Source: Didymella arachidicola
Lineage: Eukaryota > Ascomycota > Dothideomycetes > Pleosporales > Didymellaceae
Length of the DNA: 64,000 nucleotides
Direction of reading: 5' to 3'
Assembly (NCBI GenBank): GCA_016630955.3
Contig: CM049987.1
Span: 2,356,001-2,420,000 of the forward strand
The position numbers and the translations under genes were made by a program. Below are positions 36,720 through 47,000 of the stretch, piece by piece (positions within the stretch are counted from its first letter, which is position 1; every line of letters starts with the position of its first letter). A model generated the notes under the pieces. The model ran no database searches. It was not told where the DNA came from and saw only the letters and a program-made list of their open reading frames with translations.

Positions 36720-37584
36720 ATGATTCTGCACAACCAGGAGATGGGACCACAACTATGCCCCTTTGTTAGGAAAGGGACTTTCGAATTCCTACACCTTCCA
36801 GCTGGTACGTATCATTGTATAGTAAACTTTAAACTGCCCTATTCATTCTCTTACAGAGATACGCAACGCCATCTACAAAGTCATCTGCGACCGTCCTCGG
36901 CCAAGGCTGACCTACGAGCACCGTTACCTTCTCAACAGAACATCGCTGAAGTTTCTTCAACTTGCTCATGTCAACAAACAGCTCCGTCGAGAGTTTCTGC
37001 CGCTCTACCAGAGTGTCGTGTTGGGATACCCAAGCGTCGATGAAGTATCACGTGGTACACTGTGCGCCTTACGGTTTCGCGACGCCCCCTACTTCCTTCG
37101 AGACTTCATATACTGCTGGAAGGCTCAGATTGTTCTCCCTATACTATTCCTCGACGTGAGCTGCTGGTACGACTTCAATGGAACATCACCTGACATCCTC
37201 CCCGTACTCTACTTTTATATGTCAAACCCGGGCATCGAATTTGTCCTCTGTCACCACCCGGGGCATGATGGCAGTGCGCGCATCCTGAATCATCTGATTG
37301 ATAAGCTCATCGCGGTGACAGACACGGCTGCGCGAATGAGGTGGGCTGCGTACATGGATGAGTATGTGGATAAGATATACCTCACGTACAGAGAGATACT
37401 ACATGTAGAGGTGGTTGTGAAACAAGCTGCTGCGGAGCCTTGGATGGGCAGAGATCGGGGCAAGGTCCCGCGAAATTCTTGGCTAGAGGAGACAGGTTTT
37501 CCAGTGTCTGTTCCCCGTAGTCCCCGTGGCCCCCTGTTTCCTACCCTCGAATGGACCGTGGGAGTTATGGGATTATCGAGGTGA
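36720..37584 (+). CDS. F-box-like hypothetical protein (FLHLPAEIRNAIY family)
   Basis: Two exons, 36720-36804 and 36857-37584, give 270 aa; an upstream in-frame ATG at 36681 would add 13 residues. The splice joins FEFLHLPA to EIRNAIYKVIC, giving the motif that opens many dothideomycete F-box-like proteins of unknown function. LLQLAHVNKQLRREFLPLY-like sequence follows. There are no visible LRR, WD or Kelch repeats. The C-terminal half (CWYDFNGTSPDILPVLYFYM) is of unknown function. Such genes form large, variable families. Two decayed relatives lie just downstream. Confidence 0.72.
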
Positions 37585-37939
37585 TGCTGGTCATTGTAGT
37601 AGGAACACTAACAATCGCTGAGACTGGACCTCGTTGTGTACCTGAAATATAATTTGCTAAACTGATGACAGCCTTCATGCATGGCTGTTACTTTTGCTTG
37701 ACAGAGCGCAAAGTGGGAAGGGAAACCAACGTCGAAGGCGCAAGATCAGTCTTGAGAGGTGTACGATGAAGATAACCAATCATCCCAATTCACTCTAGTA
37801 TCTTCACGAAACAACTACTGCAACTATTTGCAACTCATCGTGCATAGACTTGCGAGCGCAGTCTTCGCGTGCCTGTCAACTGAATCAATAACAAAGTGAA
37901 TCCAACTGACATATGAAAGTATGGGGACACATCACCATG

Positions 37940-38206
37940 GGTGTTACGCTTTGATTTCGGGATCTGCTAGCTGGTACCCAAATGCACAATCCCTACATCT
38001 GGGAGCAGGATACTGAAAGTTACCTCAGAAGTACGCAGTATAGTATACAACACCATCCGCGACGATCCTCCATTCAAGCCATCATGGGCCCTGCGACCAA
38101 GGGATCACGCGCCCTCCTACAACTTGCACACGTCAACGAGCAGCTTCGCCGGGAGTTCTTGCCTATATGCTTTGGAGGTAACCGTTATTATCAAAGTCAA
38201 TGGTAA
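37940..38206 (+). pseudogene. Decayed copy of the F-box-like gene
   Basis: The same exon-intron-exon layout as the intact gene can be recognised: a putative donor after the FRDLLA coding segment near 37973 and an acceptor at 38028, followed by EVRSIVYNTIRDDPP. Near 38090 the frame must shift to continue as LLQLAHVNEQLRREFLP, matching the intact gene's LQLAHVNKQLRREFLP. No full-length frame remains. Confidence 0.65.
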
Positions 38207-38397
38207 CTACCCATTCATTACACCGGCAGTACGTTTTCTGATTTGTTTTGACTTCAACATTGCTACTTCATTTACTTTCCTATAGTTTGCGTGTATACGT
38301 CTAGCTTCGCGCAACTCGTAACATTCCTCCAGCCTGACGAAAGCAACGAGACCACCGTTCATAATACTACGATGCTAGCGACACGAGCTTCCAAAGC

Positions 38398-38469
38398 AAG
38401 GTAGCAAAGATCAAGTGCCAGACCCTCGAGTTCCTTCACCTCCCACCTGATGTGTGCCACTCCCTGTAC
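38398..38469 (+). pseudogene. Fragment of another F-box-like family copy
   Basis: In one frame the sequence reads TLEFLHLPPDVCHSLY and then stops, matching the FEFLHLPAEIRNAIY start of the family without an intron between. Only this N-terminal fragment is recognisable. Confidence 0.45.
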
Positions 38470-40487
38470 TAAGACGGGTAAAGCTGACATCGAACCTGAA
38501 CAGAGCTCCGCGGTCATATCTACTACACGAGACACACCATAGCATTTGACTTCTTCACGCGTCACGCCGCCAGCGCCACCTCCAGTCACACTGTTCCAGC
38601 CTGACCTCAAGTCATTCCTACAGCCCGCGCACGTGACCGGTATATTCGACGCGAAGTGCTGTTTGTGGACTAAGCCTAGGCGATGAGGAGGTTGCTGTTT
38701 CCTGTAAAGCGATGAATGACGGGCTTCAAGGTGGGTCTGATTGAACATATGCTCGCTGGTTCCTGGCGTTCCGTCGAATAGGAATCGCGCACAAGGTCTG
38801 ATGGATACTGGTCTAGACTTGGCGCTCGACGAGTTTGTCGCAAGGTCGCGATGAAGGGAACGGCACGGCTGCCTCTAATGTGTGGCAAAGATGTTCTGCG
38901 TACAGGCAAGCGCTAGTGGGAGGAACTCCCGGAGGACGGCTCATAGGATCTGAGATGCCAGAAACTTATGGCCATAAAAGCAAGAAGGAAGAAGATCTCA
39001 GCCTTGTTAGGCGTGAGCAAGGTCGCGACAATTGAAGAATGCATGACAGACAACGACAGCAGAACGGATGAATTTCGCTGTTTTGTTTACGAGCAACAAG
39101 AAGAAAATGAGGAGCATATGTCTACCTAAGGCATCCTGTTGTCGGTGCATATCATATGGCTGATGTGAATTGCTGAGCTGAAGAAGGGCTGAGCGAGGAC
39201 CTGCGGCCAATGACAAGTCCTAGAGGCGTTCTTTAGCTGTCGCGCTGTCCGAAGGTTTCAATAGCAGCGCATCCAGTTCGTCAGCTTCGAGAAGTCGCGT
39301 CGAGACGTCGAGGGCGCGAGCTGTCGCTTACAACGTTAGCTGACTCAACTGGCTAGCGCACATGGAATGCACCTATGAGGCGTTTGTGTGGCGCCTCTGG
39401 ATCGCTGCTGATGCACAGCTGCAGACACGGCGTTTTCAGTTGGACTAAAGCTCCTTTGTCACGGACAGACAAAGAGCAGTTGCATATTCAGCGACGCCAG
39501 AGAAGTCAGTCGAGAGGTATCACCGAGACCCAAAGGCAGGCGAAGCGTGAGGGACGGGGTGGGGCTGGGAGGCGCTTGCCTCTTTCCGGCCTCAGAAGGT
39601 CCTTTTGCGCAACGTCATTTTACGGTTTGCACTCCCAAGCCGTCAACGTTTCACCGAAATTAACGATCAGGTTATCACAATCGCAACCTCGGGGGCACTT
39701 GGCACTCTTGAGACCCCCACAGTGGTCATCGTCGTGATCTCAGAGTGCTGCCCGCGCCGGTATCCGCTGGCCAGATTCACCGTTCACTCCCAAGGTGCTG
39801 ACGACCCTAGGCGGTTTCGTCTGCTACATGGCTTGCAACCCACCTTGAAGGCATTGAGATCTGCATAAGATACCTGCCGGTCGATCCCGAATCCATTGAC
39901 TACCCCACATTTCAGCCTTCATCTCTTAGCTGCTCATGACCTCACCCGTTGTTATCGCAGGGCTCGCTCTCATGCGTTCGACAGCACAAAGAAACAAACA
40001 AAGCGTTTCAAACATGCCTGAGGCTCCCATACAAGGTGAAGCGGCCGAGGCTACTGCCTCACTGAAACTCCATCCTCAAATCAATAGCACAGCCCATGGA
40101 ATTCTTCATTCTGGTCCCCGCGAGTCACGGAAGTCTTGTAAAATTAAAACAAATACGACTTCTCGATCCCAGTCTCGCTGAGGTTGCCGTTGTACCTGAG
40201 ACCCACTGTATTCAGCCTTAGTCGCAATTAGACACCGGGACATGCTGGTTGGGAGCCTTGATGAAAGGATCTTAGCTTTTCGATACCTTGCGGGGTGTAC
40301 GTATATGTTGTGTGACGTCGCGAGCTCACATAATTTGCCTGACAGTCTGCCATAGCTAATCTACTCACAGGTTCCTTACTCCACAGTTAAAGCACCCAGC
40401 TCCACCAGTGTATCCTCTGCTGGCAAACTTGCATCCTCGTTCGCAGATAACGGACACTGATTGAACACCATCAGCAACGATTTCACA
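38470..40487 (+). other. Gene-poor region, no gene recognised
   Basis: About 2 kb with overlapping short open frames in all directions. The first few hundred bases may be further remains of the F-box-like copies. The right end carries the leader of the small secreted protein. Confidence 0.4.
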
Positions 40488-41111
40488 ATGTACGGCGGCC
40501 TCTTCCTTAGCACACTATGCGCGGCAGCCCTCGCAGCGCCACTTACACAAATCACTGAGAACCGTGCCTATGTCACATCGACATGGCAGCCGGCACAAGG
40601 TTCGAAGTCGTCGTGCGACAAGTCATCTGACAAGATCATCGGCTTCTACGTTGGTCCGCAAATGGAAGATGTGCTCACCAACGCCTGCGCTGCCATGATG
40701 CCCGCATGCGCGTATCCAAGTCGTCTTCCCAATGATACAGTATGCGCACAGGTGATTGATTGGCGGCTCGATGGGCCGAAGAACAGCACACAGTCTGCGA
40801 ACGTGGAGACAGCTGAGGGCGATAAGATCAGTGGGTGGGACGTCAAGTGTAGGTTGCATCCAACGTTTCCAGTCTCCAGACAGATGCTGACAGCAACAGT
40901 CTCGGTCACTCCTGCAGCGCAGCTAGAGACTTCAGCAGGTGTCTTCTGGACAGCGCAAGATTGCTATGGGTACTTTGCTTATATGTTAGAGAAGTGGGAG
41001 CCTCAAGGCTGTCACACTCAGCAAGGATTTGGCATTGGGAATATCACGGTTGGTGGGGGTAGTTCACTGGCAGGTACGGTGTTCAAGGTCGAAATTGTCG
41101 CTAAAGCGTAG
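40488..41111 (+). CDS. Small secreted cysteine-containing protein
   Basis: The frame is open for 207 codons, but a good 51-bp intron fits at 40849-40899 (GTAGGT donor, gctgac branch-like site, AACAG acceptor) and keeps frame, giving 190 aa. A signal peptide covers residues 1 to about 17 (GGLFLSTLCAAALAAP). In the spliced form six Cys remain after the signal peptide, an even number suited to three disulfides; the putative intron would add a seventh. Predicted beta-strand-rich sequence (WDVKFSVTPAAQ, SSLAGTVFKVEIVAKA) and small size are typical of fungal secreted effector-like proteins. I do not recognise the family. An upstream in-frame ATG at 40461 would hide the signal peptide, so it was not used. 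Confidence 0.75.
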   Translation: MYGGLFLSTLCAAALAAPLTQITENRAYVTSTWQPAQGSKSSCDKSSDKIIGFYVGPQMEDVLTNACAAMMPACAYPSRLPNDTVCAQVIDWRLDGPKNSTQSANVETAEGDKISGWDVKCRLHPTFPVSRQMLTATVSVTPAAQLETSAGVFWTAQDCYGYFAYMLEKWEPQGCHTQQGFGIGNITVGGGSSLAGTVFKVEIVAKA

Positions 41112-41622
41112 TCGATAGATGCGGCCCGAGGCTGCTTTCGTCATGCGCTTCTTTGGTGGATACCTCATCTGCTTGCGCTTTCTTATGTATGTGCAGGTAC
41201 TTACAAGCTTTACTTTCTTCATACGAGTATTTACTTCACGTTTGTTCCCAATTTTGATATCAACTCTACAAACGCTTTCGTGAAGATCTGTCCAAATTTT
41301 TAGAGACATTCTAAGTCGTCAAAATACTCGAGGAAGTGTGATTTGTGACATAAGCGGAGAGCTTGGAGGTGGCCTTCTTTAGTCCTGCATATCAATGCCG
41401 CAGCAGATGCTCGAGCCTAGAAATCCTTCTAAGAGGCTATGACTTTGGGAAGAGCTCTTGTCTCTGTGCAGGGCGGCTCTTCGCAATCCGTTATGGCCTT
41501 TCACCACAGACTTTAGTCGGCAAAAGTGAAAGGCTGTTCGAGATGCCTCTGTGCTCTAAAGACTGTTCCTCACACGGTTCGCAGTAATCTTCGCAAATCA
41601 ACCAAGGCCTTGAATATCAACC
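41112..41622 (+). other. Intergenic region
   Basis: About 0.5 kb, with a short pyrimidine-rich stretch near 41210 and no coding region supported. Confidence 0.5.
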
Positions 41623-42393
41623 ATGTCGTCTACCAGCCTGTATTCGATGTTCGATGAACCGCTACCACAGTGCTTTATCGAGCCATCGAGCTCTGCGAAG
41701 CGACAAACGAAGGAGTCTTCAGCCAAGGTCAAAGAGAAAGACCCTCCTCAGACTCTCGTCGCATCAGAAGTGGCTCAGTACTACAATAAAGGCCGAGAGT
41801 ACCTGGAAAAGCACCGAAACGTTCTCTCAAGTATAGCTGCGCCAACGCCGGAATCAAGTCGCGTTTTGAGAAACGAGAGCGATGTAGTCTTTCACGGCTG
41901 TCTTGCTCTAGTGAGTATCCTGACACCAGTATTCGAACAGAACGATCTCTTCTGCGGCAAGGTCCATGTGCATGCTGAGGTTGGCACATCCGGTCTGTGG
42001 CCAGATCTCAGCATTCAGTACGAGGCAAAGAGGAAGAAGAAGTACATCGTCATGGTGGAGTTCAAGCGAACTGAATTCCTCAAAGAGTCTGAGCTCAGAG
42101 ATTTCTTGTATCAAGAGCACGAGCTCAAGCCCGGTACCTTACAGCCAAAGGTGTCAATTTACGAAAAGGAACTTGATCACCACGAGGAAGTCAGCATCGT
42201 CATGCAGATTAAACAGAACAAAGCCTATACTGCGGGTTCAACGTGTATATACATTGCACTCTGCGACTATTTTAGCCTCTTTTTGTTCAAGTTCAGCGAA
42301 AACTTGGAGGTCGCCTGGGTCACGGTAGTCCAGCCCAAGGACTTTCGTAAGGCTTTCCTCGGCTTCTGTCTAAAGGCAATTGAAGACAGCTGA
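41623..42393 (+). CDS. PD-(D/E)XK nuclease-like protein
   Basis: A 256-aa single-exon frame. Residues about 118-145 read HAEVG...GLWPDLSIQY...YIVMVEFKRT, the E...PD...ExK arrangement of the PD-(D/E)XK fold, with candidate metal ligands Glu (HAEVG), Asp (PD), Glu and Lys (EFK). The protein is soluble, with a Lys/Ser-rich N-terminus and no signal peptide. Such stand-alone folds are common in fungal accessory regions, sometimes near kinase-like genes, and their role is unknown. A broken kinase-like gene lies 400 bp downstream on the opposite strand. The fold call rests on motif spacing only. Confidence 0.65.
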   Translation: MSSTSLYSMFDEPLPQCFIEPSSSAKRQTKESSAKVKEKDPPQTLVASEVAQYYNKGREYLEKHRNVLSSIAAPTPESSRVLRNESDVVFHGCLALVSILTPVFEQNDLFCGKVHVHAEVGTSGLWPDLSIQYEAKRKKKYIVMVEFKRTEFLKESELRDFLYQEHELKPGTLQPKVSIYEKELDHHEEVSIVMQIKQNKAYTAGSTCIYIALCDYFSLFLFKFSENLEVAWVTVVQPKDFRKAFLGFCLKAIEDS

Positions 42394-42785
42394 AGACCGG
42401 GAATGTTTCTTGAACCGAAGATGGTTCGTTGGAGTCAGTAACGCAAAATAGGCGTGTGTTCATGAGGTTTTCTGGCAATATAAGAAAAACTATCATTCGG
42501 AATTGTTTAGACAAGTCTCTTGGCTTACGCAGATCTTGTACATGTTCCAGAACTGTCGGTGAATCAAAGCCTGATCGAGCTTTGAGAGTGCTCATCGCCT
42601 TGACTCGAATCATGACAATACACCCACGACGGTAACGCTATCTATAGTCTCCACAAGTGTGTAGATCTAGCCAAAAGTCAAAGAGTATATGTATTAGTTT
42701 GTACGAGAACGCCCATATTCAAGGTGTAGATAAAAGAACTCTCACTTACCCAAGAAATCAAACCACTAGGATAAGAGACCACTAC
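42394..42785. other. Short gap between convergent genes
   Basis: About 390 bp, AT-rich, between the 3' ends of the nuclease-like gene and the kinase-like pseudogene. Nothing recognised. Confidence 0.5.
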
Positions 42786-43481
42786 TTAATAGCAACTCAT
42801 TTGCGGGTATACCGGACGTCCGAAGGCATCATTTATGTTCCGCTCGACTTTCATGTACTTCTTTTCCTTGCCGCCGTCACCCCACATCTGCCACATCCAC
42901 TCAATTGCCTCTTCTTTGGGGGCAAGCCATCCATATTGGCAGTAAGCTTCCCTGCCGGCCCAAAAGAACAAAGGGTTCTGCAACTGGCACTCTGCTTCTG
43001 ACCACCGATCTATTCGACCTACCAACTTATACAGATACGAGCGCCCATAGTCGATGATACAGACGCGGAGGTCCGGATCGGCAAGAGACAAGTTCTGCTG
43101 CTCTGATTCGTCCTTCTGCTTACATCAAGTTGGTAATGAGAGCATGATATTGTGGGGTTCGAAGTCGTTGTGTGCAAGACCAGCCAGCTTGAGATCTGTT
43201 CTCGCTTCGATGACCTTATACATGACGTTCTCCCTCTCCTCGTATGTGAGATCTCCCGGATCGATGTCCATCATCACTTTACCGTCTACGTGTTCCATAA
43301 GGATCAGACGCACTTCTCGCAGACGTTCCTGACCATCAACGTTGGTGCAGATGTCTGTGGTCCATGACCCGTGAGGAGTAAAGTCCATCCCTGCAGTTTG
43401 AACATCCCTCTGCACCAACACAGATCCTGATTTAAAGCGCTTTGCACGTTGGCGCCGCGCCTTTACTAAGCGAAAATCAAT
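42786..43481 (-). pseudogene. Protein-kinase-like gene, 5'-truncated, one in-frame stop
   Basis: One minus-strand frame carries REVRLILMEHVDG (hinge region), GLAHNDFEPHN (catalytic loop, HND in place of HRD) and VCIIDYGRSY (DYG in place of DFG), in the order of the fungal protein-kinase/aminoglycoside-phosphotransferase-like fold. A TGA at 43127-43125 interrupts the frame between the catalytic loop and the DYG motif; it is one C-to-T change from CGA. The glycine-rich loop and the beta3 lysine are not found upstream, where a TAG at 43484-43482 closes the frame. A short intron could include the gap only if it began before the stop, and no donor is visible there. Confidence 0.6.
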
Positions 43482-43786
43482 CTAACAATGCTCTTCAGAT
43501 CTTTCTCTATCTGATTCTATCCTGCTACACAATAATTACAGCAATCTAGGGCATGCTGTTGACTGTCTTGTCTATGGCGCTAGAAGCAATAACAGCTGTT
43601 AAGCCCTGTTATAAAACCACTACCTTCTCAAATCATCATCTCGGCGCATCTACAAGGTACAGTGCCTGATAAAGAAGGTGCACCTGTATCCTGAGGGTGT
43701 GAAGCTTCTAGCAACATGATCCCCGAGTTTATCCGCAGATGAAGCCAAGGTTGTGAGTCTGAGAACAAGGGCGCAGCGCGCTTATG
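43482..43786. other. Gap between kinase-like pseudogene and LINE
   Basis: About 300 bp, AT-rich, with several stops in all frames. It probably includes the true 5' end of the kinase-like gene in decayed form. Confidence 0.4.
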
Positions 43787-43806
43787 TAGTTTAGTTTAGT
43801 TTAGTT
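43787..43806 (-). repeat. Tandem repeat tail of the LINE
   Basis: On the minus strand the unit CTAAA is repeated about four times at the 3' end, in place of a poly(A) tail. Short tandem repeat tails occur in some I/Tad-type elements. Confidence 0.7.
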
Positions 43807-44070
43807 GTCCTACTCGGTTTCAGCCGCGTACTGCGCAGCTATGCCCGGAGTGACAGGCTGTGGCAGACAGCGGACGCGGCGCGGACGTTGATCCGCGCCG
43901 CCCCACTTCATCCCTTGAACGAGACCAGCTGTCCCCGAAGCCTGCCGTTTTCCCTCAACCACTTATCTAAAATCTGGCCCCAACCTCATCTAGATAATGG
44001 TTCTACTGACTGTATGCTGTGATTCTAGGCTCATAGAGGCGCTCTTCCTCGTCTGTCGCGTCCGCTGTAC

Positions 44071-47000
44071 CTACAGTCTCTCCCCAACGCTCGGCGTCGT
44101 CTGCGTATCTCTGATCCCCATATGCCCAAGGATCTGCGTCTGCTCCATATACTGGACGGCTTTGGTGGCTAGCTGCGGCGTGCCCAGGATGGTCCTGAGG
44201 CTGTGTCGTCTGGAAAGGTTGGCGAAGATGCGGTTCCGGAGGTCCTTGTGCTTGCTGCAGCGGAGGAGGACGTGGGCGACGGTCTGCCGCCTCTCTCCAC
44301 AGCTGCAGCCGGGGCTAGTGATGTCCGGAATGTGTCGATTGAAGAGGAAGTCGTTGAGTCCGATCTTCTCGGTCCGCAGCTGCACCAGCAGCGCGCTTTC
44401 CCTTTTGCTAAGCCTCTCATGGAGCTGCAGCACCTTCTTGGTGGGCGTCGGTGTGTGCCTGTATGTCGCGCGGCCTTTCTTTTCTTCCCTCCATGCGCTG
44501 ATCCACGCCCGCTCTACTTGTGTCTTGCACCATCTTCTGAGCGTCGTCCTGAGTGGGTATAGCTGTGCGGGCGGGTCTGCTGGCTGCTGTCGGCGGCCGT
44601 CCTCTCTCCATCCGGTGGCTTCCTTGGCAGCCTGGTCGGCGGCTTCGTTTCCTGGGATGCCCACGTGAGCGGGTATCCATCGGACGGTCACTGAGTATCC
44701 TTTGTTCTGGAGCTCCAGGACCTGTTGCGCGATGTCCGCGAGAATGTACGCGCCTGAGCGCCCTTCAGCTTTAGCTATTGACCAGATGGCAGCTTGATTG
44801 TCCGTATAAATGGCTATTTGTCTGTGCTCGCCGCTTTCGTCTACATACCCCTGCGGGATCTGCAGTGCCAGGCTGATACCTTGCAGTTCCGCCGCGTATA
44901 CTGTCGACATTGTGTCGGATCCCATATGTACGGATAGTGTCTGTTGTGTTAGCGGGCACACTGCTGCGGAGCCGATCTCGCCCTCGATGCCACTGCCGTC
45001 CGTGTAGATGCTGAGGCTCTTGTTTGCCGCGCATTCTCGATCATGGCGTTCGCGGGCCTTGTTCGCGTCGTTGTCGATGTAGGTGTGTGGCCCTCTCCGC
45101 CACGGCGGTGTGATGAATGGGGGGATCGGCTCTTGCTTGTCAAGATCGCGCACCTGCTTGCTCCTTAGTGCCTCGTTGGCTTTCTGCCAGGGGCTTTTGT
45201 GTGCCCTGTAGTTCTTGTCGATGACTATTGGTATCGGTTCGCGTGGCTCATAGCCCGCAGTCTTTGCGATGACCCTAGACGAAGAGAGTCGAGTGACGAC
45301 GTCCGCGTTGTGCTTCCAGATCTGCTGCTCGATAGGGAGGAGGAATGTCTCCACGTCGAGCGCGACCCTTGATGTCGCTCTGTAGGCGCCGCATATGCTT
45401 CTCGCTGCTCTTGCTTGGATGCTGCGCAAGGCGTCGGCCGTCTTATGCGTGTAGCCGCGCTTCTTGTCGTTGAGATTGGCGTTAGACCAGATAGAGCACG
45501 CGTACATCATCTGTGGGAGCGCAATGGCTTCGTACAGCCTGCGCATGTCTTTCAGCCGAACGCCCCAGGTAGAGCTGCCCAAGCTGCTCAGCGTGTGCAC
45601 TGTGCGAGTTGCCTTCTGTCTGATCGTCTCTACATGTTCTCGCCACTTCAGCTTGGTGTCGAGGGTCAAGCCTAGGTATTTGCATGTTGGTGACGGCTTG
45701 ATCTCGCCCCACTCCTTCTAGATGGACGCGTCGATGTTGATGCGTTTGCGCGATCTTGTGAAGTGGGTCAGCTGGAACTTGTCGGGAGCGAAGACCGAGG
45801 CGTGTGTGGTTGCCCATTGCTGTGCCTTGTCGAGTATTGTGCCCAGTACTTCGCACGTTCGTTCTGTAGTCTTGCCCCAGGCGAGGATGGCTACATTGTC
45901 AATGTACCCTGTGAACATGGCGTCTGTCTGCTCGTTGCACTGGTCGACTAAATCGGCGTTGTAGAGGATATAGAGCAGAGGGGAGAGGGGCGAGCCCTGC
46001 AGGATGCCCGTGTTAATTGCGTATTCTCGAGATTTGAACCCATCAATCAGGATATGGGTGTGCCTGTCGCTCAAGAAGCTTGCTATCCAGCGCACTGTGT
46101 TCTCGTCGACCTTCCGCTTTCGCAAGTTGTGGAGCAGCCGCTTGTGGGACACGTTGTCGAAGGCTCCGGATACGTCTAGCAGCAGGAGGCTGGCTACCTG
46201 GCCGTCTTTGCCGTTGTTCCACTGTTCTTAGATCTTCGCTGTGACAGCGTGTAGTGCGTGCTCGGTGGATCGATGCTTCCTTCCACCCATATGGGTCGGT
46301 GGTAGCACGTGGTGGGTCTCGACGAGGTAGCTCAGTCTCCGTGCCACTATCGCATCCATGACCTTGCCAATGGTGTTGAGCAGTGCGATGGGACGGTATG
46401 CTTTAGGGACCGCGTAGTTGGGTTTGCCCGGCTTGCGCAGGACTGCTGTGATAGATGCTCGGAATGAGACCGGGCAGTAACCCAGCCGCAGACTTTGGTT
46501 GAAGATCCTCGTCAGATAGACTGCGATCAGGTCAATCCCGGCTTGCAGTGCCTTGTTCGTAATTCCGTCCGGGCCTGGAGCCTTGAGGGGCGATGCTCCC
46601 CGGATGGCAGTCCGCACCTCCTTTTCCTCAATCGGTGGCATGTCGATCTGGCCGCTGTACGCAGCATGCTCTATGTCTCCCAAGTCTGCTTTAGGTGGCG
46701 TTGGGAAGAAGACGTCTCGAAATAGTTCGGCCTTGTCCGCCGGGTCTTCTAGATCGCGTTAGGTGTTAGGGTGTTGGATTCGTGGTATACATCCGCTTGA
46801 TTAGTCATGTCTCGTGCGCGCCCACTTCACTAGCTTCCACAGCGCGTCTGGCGACTCAGATGCCCGCTCAATACGGTCTCTGTGTGCTTTGCGCAGTGCC
46901 TTGCAGATTGTTCTTGCTTTATGGTTCCTCGCAGCGCGGTATGCTTCCCAGGTTTCTTCCGTATAGTGTCGGCTGTGTGCTCTCTTTAGTTGTTTTGTCT

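Noticed and set aside
43997..44668. 223-codon + strand frame at the LINE 3' end
   Set aside because: It lies opposite the RNase H and C-terminal Cys/His part of ORF2 and has no features of its own.
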